From NCBI GenBank assembly GCA_015039365.1, contig WION01000010.1, forward strand, positions 831,866 to 895,865: a stretch of DNA of 64,000 nt, read 5' to 3'. The DNA comes from Amanita rubescens. Its lineage: Eukaryota; Basidiomycota; Agaricomycetes; Agaricales; Amanitaceae. Shown here in pieces: positions 54,725 to 64,000 of the stretch. The notes below the pieces were generated by a model that saw only the letters and a program-made list of their open reading frames with translations, made no database searches and was not told the origin of the DNA. Numbering within the stretch: position 1 is the stretch's first letter; each line of letters opens with the position of its first letter. The position numbers and the translations under genes were made by a program.

Positions 54725-57700
54725 TTACGACTCCCCTCCTCCCATTCTACCCATTCCAGGACCCACCCCAACGCTCATCTCAGGCCCAAACAAACCTACT
54801 TCCATACCCAGAGAACCCCCTCCAACTCCCATTCCAAGTTCAACCCCACCAGCAGACCCGTCACCAAAAAATCCAGCCATCACATCCACAGGGGACATGT
54901 ACACGTCCATACCCGAACCGTCCATCCCAAACAAGGGTCCTCCTTGTCCTGTCCCACCTCCCTGTGTCTGCCCCTGACCTGCCCCACCCCCCGAAACAGA
55001 TCCTGGCCGTGAGTTTGCCGAATACGTCGACGGTCCAGCCCCAGGATTGCCCGCCTCACCGAAAAACTCGGAAAACGACTCCGGACTGCTATGGTGCGAC
55101 GGCGAATCACCGCTGTGATTGGGTGATCGGCCATTCGCCGCTGATACAGACGAAGCCTTTTTACGAACAGGCCGTATCCACGGCGGCCGCGAGCTTTGGG
55201 AATTGCCCGTATTTTTTCCGCTCCCATCCCCTCGAGGTGGGTCAAGCGGGATCTGCGTCACTGGAGAATCGTGAGTATGCTAAACCCATCTTTATCGCTG
55301 GCACTCACCTCGACAAAATTCCTCCATCAGGTCACCAGACCTCATACCGCACACGTATCTCCCGCTGAACCTCCGCAATAATCCAATACAAGATCGGATC
55401 GCGTCCAGGCCCGTGCGTATCAGATGCTGCAACGTCTCAGACTTGCAGCAAAGTAAGATAGCCATCAACGTCCTCCCCGCTTGCGTCAACTGGTGGATAA
55501 CATGAACTCCATCTATGTTTCGTCCCGTCATCAGCAGCAGTCACAAAAGCTACTGAAAACCAACTCACAATACGTCATTAAACCCTTCTTCGCAATGTGC
55601 ACATGCGTCGCCACGATTTGCAGCGCCGAATTATGAGCAGACACAATCGCCTGCACTTCCGCGTCGCTCTGCTCTACATCCATACCCCCAACTGTCCTCT
55701 CAGCCACCATTTCCGAGAATCGATGTCTATAAATCAGCATCCTGACATAATGCTCCGCGCAATGAATCCTCGCAGCCTGGGTCAATCTAATCGTATCCTC
55801 GCTCGCCAGCGTATCAGCCGAATGGGCCCAAAACACGGGGAGCGTCGCATGAATCTCGTCCAACATGGCTTCTTCGTCCCTCATATCTCTAAACCCACGC
55901 CGACCAGCCAACAAGACGGACGTCGCCCTTAAGAGGAACGACGAAGAGGATAAATCCCCTGTATGTCTTGCAGGCGGGACATCTAACACCGACTCTAGCA
56001 CGACCATAATCCTCAACGTCGCGACGAACGCGTTCATCCTGCACTCCGTACCAGGCGGAGGCATCCCGACCCCTTCTTTCGTGATATACTCATCGTCCAC
56101 CGGCGCCGGCTCTGGTACGTCGCAATCCCTCAACCTCAACATGGACGGTCGCCCAAAATGGGTGCTGAACTGTTTGTCCCAGATGTACACGCACCAAAAC
56201 GTGCGTTTTCTGACTTCGTCTTCGACCGGGTCGAACAAGTCCCACGTCTCAGCGGACCGGTGCATCCCAGCGTCGACGCACATCGTCACCGCTTCCGTCA
56301 GCAATGACGCCGTTTTGGAAATCCGCCCGAGTCCGACGGCGTAGACGGCCGCGATTAGGTTTGCTTGGATGTTGTATAGAGTGGGTCGGTCAGAGATGGG
56401 CAGCGTGCGTAGACGGTTGTATAACTCAAACCAGTGAGTACCAGCGGTGATGCCTTCATTGGGGTCTGCCCGGACGCGCGGATCATCCATGTGCCGTGAA
56501 GCGAGGCAACAAATGGCGACGATGAATGCTGCAAAGCCTGGTTCTCCCCATTTTTGTGGGTTTCCATAATCCTGCGCGCGCGTTGGTGAGCAAAACAAAG
56601 GAGGGAGGCGAGTATACTTACAGCGAGAAAAGTGGGTACATGAAGAAATGGAAGGATATAATATGACGTAGACAAGTAACATTGGACGAGGCTGTATATG
56701 TGGCAGGGTCGGTTAATAGTCCGACGAGGTCACACGACAGCATATATACGCACCTGTCCATAAGATCCGGCGCGATAGAAGCGGTAATGAGTCCCCATAA
56801 CGCCTGAGGGTTCATATCCGTTCTCCTCAATTTTCTATCCGGAAACCAATCTATATCATTCCCCGTTTTCGTCGCGGTGGATCCCTCCGCAGTAGGGGAG
56901 GACCCAAACCTTGGCGAGGAAGGATCATTTTGGTGGTTACCACCCCCGCTCAACGAATGTCGCTCGACGAGTAGATCAAGCACGGGCAGTCCAGACGTCT
57001 CGCCTTGCCACCGAGTATACCCCTCATCATCGATATACAGATACGATGCAGTTAGCGATAATTTGGACGTTTCCTCCACCGCCGCGAGATGATCAAGCGA
57101 GGTGGCCCCCGAGCCGGCCGCCGAGTGGGCAGAGAATGGACCGTTAAGGAAGGTGCCGAAGGACCGGATCGGGCTCCTGCCTCGCTCGTCGTACGGTGAC
57201 TGCGGATCTTGTTTGAAGTGAGTGGATGGGTTTGTGAGAGGGAAGACGTGCAATGAGGGAGGGGGAACGCCGGATGCTGAAAAACCGGAGGGAGGGTACA
57301 TGAACGGAGCGATGGGGTCCGTAGGCGGTGGTTGGGTTTGTAAGAGCGGATTGGGAGGGAGAGCTCCGCCTGCTGCGAATACGGCGGCGGGGATGGACTG
57401 GATGAGTGATTCGAGGTGTTGCATACGGTCTTCTAACGTTGCCGTACGTCTACCAAAATGTCAGTCAGTCTTTTTTGAGATCGTTCTGCGCACGCACTTT
57501 GACTTGTGTGGATGAGTCCTCTTCCCCGGTTCTTCAAACGTACAGGCCGAGTTGGCAGTTAGACAGGCCTGACATGGATGACCTTCATCGCACTTGATCC
57601 TCCTCCGCCTGGTAGGATGGACAAGTTAGATATGCTCAACGCGAAAAGCAACGCACGTACCGACAGCGATCACATGCCCTTGGGGACGTCGAAGTAAGTA

Positions 57701-57821
57701 AGTTCCGTTAGATATGGTGAGCGATAACGAACCTGCTGAGCTTGAAACGCCTTTCCTTGAGGATAGAGGATGAAGAAGGCTGTTGTGAGTGATCTTGCGA
57801 TAGCTGTGGCTCGGGAGGCAT
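54725..57821 (-). CDS. Zn(II)2Cys6 transcription factor with fungal-specific domain, 908 aa
   Basis: Eight exons: 57733-57821, 57661-57678, 57498-57608, 56754-57449, 56622-56691, 55569-56571, 55309-55512 and 54725-55260. All junctions keep phase, including an 18-nt exon. The binuclear zinc cluster is split over exons 2 and 3: ACDRCRRRRIKCDEGHPCQA then CLTANSAC, with cysteines at 32, 35, 42, 48, 51 and 58 in the canonical spacing. A leucine-containing linker (ATLEDRMQHLESLIQSIP) may dimerise. The fungal transcription factor domain covers roughly 380-620 (FAAFIVAICCLASRHMDDPR, TFWCVYIWDKQFSTHFGRPS). The tail is Gly/Ser/Met-rich and probably disordered. It should bind CGG-type sites in the nucleus. 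Its target pathway is unknown. Confidence 0.92.
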
Positions 57822-58111
57822 TGGTGTGGAGGTGGGGGACGGGGATAAAGTAATAGTAAATTATAAATTAAACGGAGAATTGTTTCAGTAAACATTTTTG
57901 TTCTACCAAATCTGACCGTATCCATCCGTCTTCACACCCACGGGAGCGCTCGGCTCTTCCTTTTTCCGTTTGTAATACAAAATAGATTTGCTTCATACAT
58001 TATAAATACGATGTAACACGACTCATATCCAAACGTGGGGGCGCCTGACACGCCTCGTCCTTCTTCATGGCGGATACCGTCGACTGCAAAGTTAACCTTG
58101 CATTATCGATC

Positions 58112-61100
58112 CTACATCGCCCGCCCAATCCCCCAACCTGTACTCTCTCTCTGACCCACTATCGTCCTTGAATCATCTTCTTCGTCCTGCGACTGCCGAC
58201 GCACCTGACTTTCCCGCCACCCCCGTGATCGTCCTACCCCTTCTTCACTCGCAGTCACATAACTCTTGCCAGTCTGAGGTCCATCCCCGATATCCCCATC
58301 ATCCTCTGCCGTCATATAATCGTCGGTCCGATACGATAGTCCAGTGTCAGACCGATCTGGATCGTTCACCGACAACTTCGGACTCGTTGCACTAACCACC
58401 TCGGACTTTTTCCGCACTGTAACCGCCTCGCTCGCCCCTGTGTCATGATATAGCAACGATGGGGAACTCAGGTCCTGGGACTGCGTCATGGGTGGTGGCG
58501 ACAACCGTTCTCGTTGTTTAGGGTACACCTGCGACGAAGAAGTAGCCCCACTGTTCGGCCGATCGTGCGTCCCCGTGACCATTGTAAACTGATACGACTC
58601 AGATGGCGGAGGTATGTCGGATACAGAGTAGTACGAGAATTGAGGCGATGGCAGTGGCCGTCCTTGATGACTTGGCGCTTGCAACTGATCATATGGATTG
58701 ACCAACGGTGGTGGCTCTTCTTGCTCTGGCCGGGTATTATTTGTCGGTCCATCGGGTATATCTTTCTGGTCCATCGGCGGTGTGCCTAAGTATGTTGATC
58801 TAGTTATCGTATCCGGTGGCGGCGACGATGACGCAGCGAGCTCGTAAGACTCATGCGGGCTCACTGGTTCGGATAACGATCTTGAATGAAGCTCCCGTAA
58901 TATCGGTTGTGCCTCCACGTTTCTGTCCACGTTTCTATTCTTGCGCTCTTTTCTATGCCGTATACCGAGTTGATCCTTGAGATCGCCCATGACCCACATT
59001 TCACGGACGATATCTTTGTCTAAGGGATAATATACAGTGCTGACGTATTTGACGACGAAGCGTGGACCTGGCGTTGCTGCGTATCAGCATGTTTCCATTC
59101 GGTCACTTCAGCCACTCACCGAGCGCCACAAAAACGGTCAGGAGTACAGTCGTCCAAAATTGGAGGTTCCCAAATAGGATAATCACCTCATTTGGCATAT
59201 CCGAGGTTGGCCATGGGATGAACGAATATATCACAATCCACAACAGCATTGAAAGACAGGACTTGAGAACCGCGTAGAACATTATCTTCGTCCAACTACG
59301 TCATCTATCAGAAAACGTGCGGACGAAACAACCGAAAAAAGACGTACTAGTGGGTATTTATCCCAACATATACATTGGCGGCGATTACCCCTGAAACCGC
59401 CACCGTTGTCCCATACTCTGTGAGTCCTTCGATCCCAAGGCCATTCCAGGATACTTGGCTGCAAAACATCCACGCGCAAAACGGTATGAAAAAGATGACA
59501 GCAGATTGGTACAGCCCATCGAACATGTATAGCCAAAACTTGGCGCGGGTATATTCCAGACCACGGATACCCCTGACATACAATTGTGGAAACGCGAGCG
59601 CTGCTTTTGCGTTGATATCCTGATCATAGGCTACACGTAACATATCAATAACCGGTCGCGTAACGTGCCGTTATCGGACCTACCTCCGAGTATGACAACG
59701 GGCAGTGAGGTGAATACAAGATTATACAGCAATATAAAAGTATAATCATACAAATACGTTGCGCTAAATCTGAAAAAGTAACGTTAGTACCCCATATGCT
59801 CCTTGGTGTATGATCATCGCCAACGTACGAGTTAAAGGGTAAATACCAAAACATGGCAAATGTCCAAATCACGTTCTACGAGAGACATCAGCCGACTTGT
59901 TCCGTCATTTGTAAGGTTCGCACCTTGTAGAAGAAGTTACTATGCATATCTGCAACACGTTGATACGACCACCGGCCGTGAACGAGGAGAAGCTTCGTCA
60001 AGAACCTAAACTGGCCGAATGCGTAATCCGCAGACATGGCCGCTTGCGAGCCTTCGAGGCCATACAACCCACATCCAATGTTGGCTTCTTGGATCATTGC
60101 CACGTCGTTCGCGCCATCGCCAACTGCGAGTGTCATTGCCTCTTTGCCTTCCTTCACCTACAAGGATGTGCCCGTCAACGTTTGATCCAAAGAACCGACG
60201 AAAACTCACAAGCTTGACAGTCAATGCCTTTTGAGCAGGCGACACTCGGCAACACACCACAGTCTCGCACTGCGTGCCCAAGCTCAAGAAAAGAGGCTTC
60301 AACTCGGGCGTCAAAGCGTGAGTCAAGGTATCGCCATCAATCACAACCGCAAATGACGCCCGCGCGCCAATGACGAACCCTCTCTCCTCTTCCTTTGGCC
60401 TCTTCGCACCGACCACAGGGGGACCCAGCACCGACGCAATCTTGTTCAAACCACCTTCAATCTGCGAGCGCGTCTCCTCCGGCGTATCCGCCGAGAGAAT
60501 CATCACTTCCATATCGCTCTTGAGCAGGTTGCAACTGTACCCAATCTCAATCGCCGTCTGCAGCTTGTCGCCCGTCAGAATCCACAGCTTAATCCCAGCC
60601 CGATGAAGCATTTGAATCGCCTCCGGCACTCCTTCCTGCAATTTGTCCTCCAACGCCGTCGCACCGAGAATTTCAAGGTCCCTCTCCACCATCTGACACG
60701 CCTTCTCAATTTCCTCGTCCCTATTCTCCACCGCACTCGTCGCAGCATCATATATCCTCGACCAGACCATGAACTCGTCCTCGCCCATCTCTCGACAAGC
60801 GATACACAACGTCCTCAACCCGTTATTCGCAAACATCTCCATATCCTTCGACGTCTGCTCCTTCACCCACGGGTCATGGCCCTCCTTTAGCCGCGCATAG
60901 ATGACGCTATCGGCACCTTTACAAAAGAGCACCACCTTCCCATCCGGCCTACGCGCGATAACACTCATCCGCTTCCGCGTGCTGTTGAACTCGAGAACCT
61001 TGAGAGGCACAAACCGCTCCATCTGACCCATCACCTCAACGTCAATCCCGTCCTTTGTACGCGCGATGAACGGGAAACCAACGTCCCGCGCTGCAGCCAC

Positions 61101-63579
61101 CAACGCAGCCTCGTCGGGCGACTCGGCCTTGTACGCCACTTTCCACGGATCATTCTGCGAATCTGGTCGGTCCGGCAGCACGCTATGGCACACCGCCAAC
61201 GCCCTGAAAAACGCAGCGATGTGCTCCCTTTGCTCGCCTTCCCTATTCACCATATCCTCTGCGAGCCGAGGTGAGATCAACGTCAACTTGTCCCGCTGCA
61301 AATAGCGATTCTTGAAAGATCGTTCCATGATGGTAATCATATCGCTTTTGAGCTTGCCTAATTTGTTCTCTATCTCCTTTGGGTCTAGCTCGTTCGTGCG
61401 TCCCTCCCTTGTGGCAGAACCGCGTTGCGCTTCCGTAATGCCTTCCCCATAAGCGACACCATGGATGGAGCACTTTTGGAACTCCATAACGTTTTGTGTC
61501 AGGGTGCCCGTTTTGTCGGAAAAAATGTATTCGATCTGCCCTAGATCATCAGAGATATTCCACGTCTTGGGAACACAAGCAGTGTCATATGGTTGATAGT
61601 ACATGTCGATATCTTGGGAGATGAAGTAGGCCTGGATTGTCTTGACGATTTCGATGGAGATGTAGAGCGAGATAGGGACAATGTTTTGGAATGCGATCAA
61701 GCATGAACTACACGACGGAAAGTTGTTAGAAGCATTAAACGAACTCGGAACAAAGATACGCACGCAAAAGTAATGATGGCATCAACAGCATAATTTGATG
61801 ATGGCTGCGAACCCGCCTCAAAGAAATACGCGCTTGTTCCCCGCTGCGCATCCATTATACCATTAAGGATGGCCGAAAAGACACACATAAACGTCAACAC
61901 GCCGAAATTGACAAGGACATTGAAGTTGGTTTCTTTTTCAATCTTGCTCCGTTTGGACGGCGTTGCTCCTCCATTAAGCATAATCTTGGTATCGGCGCCC
62001 GTAAATACGACCAAGCCGATGACCCAAGGGGTATTACGCAGTGCACAGCCACGCAAAAGCAACTCATTGATCGTGGCTGCCTCTTGCTTCGGTTCATTGG
62101 TTGCTGGGTCTGTGTACCGCAGCACGCCGTGATATAGGTATAGGTTCGCGTGCGGCGGTTCTGAGTCGAGGTAGAAGGATGAACGCTCAATGTCTTCCTC
62201 CGTTGCAATGCTCATCGTAGCCTTGACCGCCTTTCGAGGTTTCAAGTTTGTCTCGCCATCCAAGTTCTTCGTTTCCAAATAACACATTCCGTCCGGATCT
62301 GAAGTGGCCAGCACCACGACATCCGCCGGGACCTGCTCGTTCTCGCGCAAAAGAACGATATCCCCGACTTCTAGCTTCTTCCACAATGTCCGTTCCCACA
62401 TTGCCGTTCCGCTGGTATGTTTCTTCCAATCCACAACGCCAAAACTGGCGGTAGAGCGAGTAGATTGGTGGTATCGCGATAGCGAGCCGACATTTACCCA
62501 GGGCGATTGGGTATTATCCTGAAGATTGGACGCGTCGTTATCCATGGACGCGTCGTAAGATGTTGGGGGGTATGTGTGAGAATCAACACTGATGATATCG
62601 TCTAGCCTTCTCCCTCCTGGCCCTTTAGGAGGAATGTCAAGGCTTGCCGTGCTATCAGTGGCGTTGGTAACGTTGCGATGCAGCATCGTTCTAATCTCTT
62701 TTTCCGCCTTGCCGGCTTCCTTGTCCCTCAGCTTACGCACGCCGGGCGTAATTCGCCCGGGTTTGTTGAGCCCGAGGGCGCGTTGATACCATGGTCTAGG
62801 GTCCGTAGGCTGGTTGAGGTTCTTCCAACCGCCGCCGAGACGGGTGACGGCAGATGTATTGACTTCTTCATCTAATACTCCACGGCGGTAATCTTCTATG
62901 CCGTCTTTAACGGCGGTGACTGCGAGAATGAAGGCGAGGGGGAGGACGGCGGAAGCACCAGACGATGAGCCAAAGATGGGAAAGACTAGGTGCGGTTAGA
63001 TAGAAGATGAAGCTAGATGTGATTAGTCTTACGTTGGAGGACGACTAGGACGAGAAAGAATATATTGGCAACGCTATATTCGAAGTCAGATCGGAGATTG
63101 GGGCAATGATTGAGCTGACGGACCGACGGAACTGTTCGTATAAATTTTTAGGTATGAAAGTTATGATAGTATACTCTGTTGGAAAACTTAGCGGGATATT
63201 AGCAGAATGGAAAAGGGGGATGCTTACTGGTGGTGCAGACTTTGTTCCTCTTGTAGCGAACGATAGGTTCGCCATGGGCATCTACCTCTATAGCGGAGAG
63301 TGGTTGATTGACATAGACGTTCCTGCGCCGTCCTGGTATTACTTTGTGTTGTGTGTCGTCGGCCGGGGGTTGAGATTGCTTGTCTTTCGCACTCTTCCTA
63401 AAGAAGAAGTGTTTCTGGCGGATTGTCTTTCTTCTCTCGGCACGTTGCTCTGATCTGATAGATTCTGCAATAACTGAAGCAGCCGTACGGGATGACCTGA
63501 GTCGTAAATGTGGGTCGACTGGGTCGTCGTCTTCATCGTCAGGGCCGGTTTCGGGAGGACGCTTGAAGAAGGAGTGCAT
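58112..63579 (-). CDS. P4-type phospholipid-translocating ATPase (Dnf1-like flippase), 1651 aa
   Basis: Flips phospholipids to the cytosolic leaflet of plasma or Golgi membranes, usually with a CDC50-family partner. Eleven exons: 63228-63579, 63124-63175, 63033-63073, 61764-62985, 60210-61707, 59924-60157, 59829-59875, 59684-59769, 59348-59630, 59120-59295 and 58112-59076. Landmarks are [20 protein letters not shown] (family start), [12 protein letters not shown] (actuator), [19 protein letters not shown] (PISL motif, lipid path), phosphorylated Asp at about 620 in [18 protein letters not shown], and [16 protein letters not shown] at about 1068. C-terminal membrane helices run to [20 protein letters not shown]. 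The long N-terminal acidic tail and about 290 residues of Ser/Pro-rich C-terminal tail fit Dnf1/Dnf2, which are regulated by kinases. The length is normal for the family. Confidence 0.95.
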
Positions 63580-64000
63580 GAGAAAGGGGAATTAGGGAGG
63601 GCTATAGTAAGCGGTAACTGTCAAACTTAACCATCCCACGACTCTGCACAGCCACACACGCCGCCTCTCGCTTTCCTCGCTGCGCACCGTGTTCTAGATG
63701 ACAAACCAGGGGCTGAAACAACGCTACTCCACTACAACCCCTCGGCTGCTATTTCTTGTCCTGGCTCTTTACTGCGCAACACGGCCTTGCCTCCATGACA
63801 TAGACTTTCTTTCTTTCTTTCGCATTTTGTGGCTCAGCCTGGCGTTGCGAGCAATGAAAGTAAGGATTTAAGTGACTTGTCAACGATACTCCTTCATCGT
63901 AACGCGTCTCATTTCTCTCTTCAATGACGTGGCCGGGATTAGGGCTGGGCCAAGATGCGCAAGGATGATCACGGAGCAAGATATTTTATCAGACAAATGT
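63580..64000. other. Upstream region of the flippase gene; no gene seen
   Basis: Should contain the flippase promoter on the minus strand. A CTTTCTTT microsatellite lies at about 63808-63823. The minus frame at 63749-63979 has no motif. Confidence 0.5.

Noticed and set aside
54643..55368. 241-codon + frame opposite the transcription factor
   Set aside because: Its Pro-rich product is the reverse of a Gly/Ser-rich exon of the zinc-cluster regulator. The minus-strand model is fully spliced and motif-bearing.
63749..63979. 76-codon minus frame at the window end
   Set aside because: No motif, lies in the flippase promoter region and has low-complexity surroundings.
1..64000. CRISPR arrays, bacterial operons, tRNA or rRNA genes
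   Set aside because: No regularly spaced repeats, no cloverleaf-like sequence and no rRNA blocks were noticed. A tRNA scan would be needed to exclude tRNAs fully.

Overview
The window looks like nuclear DNA of a mushroom-forming basidiomycete (Agaricomycetes). Genes carry many short GT-AG introns (about 41-125 nt, mostly 45-65). There is an expanded family of NACHT NTPases of the basidiomycete type, plus fungal families such as Zn(II)2Cys6 regulators and DUF3669. All gene models are my own splicing by eye: junctions were accepted when they restored a conserved reading frame.

Layout. 1-9.6 kb is a graveyard of transposable elements: degraded Tc1/mariner transposase pieces, a 132-bp perfect inverted repeat, a bounded hAT-like non-autonomous element with an 8-bp target duplication, a probable solo LTR nested in it, and minisatellites. 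9.6-16.6 kb is mostly housekeeping: an unknown multi-exon gene whose conserved His and Asn-Cys pair suggest a papain-like (NlpC/P60-LRAT-PPPDE) fold, ribosomal protein uS11, a four-exon 71-aa helix-turn-helix protein like the N-terminus of cyanase, and the ribosome-biogenesis factor NOC4. 19-52.5 kb is a strongly accessory block: seven NACHT genes, all on the + strand, interleaved with an FAD monooxygenase and its broken copies, F-box-like genes, a second member of the His/Asn-Cys family, a DUF3669 gene and several relics. 52.7-63.6 kb returns to long conserved genes: an F-box/LRR protein, a Zn(II)2Cys6 transcription factor and a P4-type lipid flippase of the Dnf1 type.

How the genes relate. 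Three NACHT copies (ends at 20665, 25015 and 38515) are each followed, 225-365 bp downstream and in convergent orientation, by an intact or decayed copy of the same FAD monooxygenase, so the pair was probably the original duplication unit. Copies 6 and 7 lie in a younger 3.0-kb segmental duplication that dragged along the 3' end of the F-box/LRR gene. One NACHT copy is frameshifted and another is shortened by a 25-bp insertion, so the array is still being born and lost. NACHT proteins of this kind (STAND/NLR-like) are thought to act in non-self recognition or programmed cell death in fungi. Here they lack the usual C-terminal WD40/ANK/TPR repeats and end in one or several predicted membrane segments.
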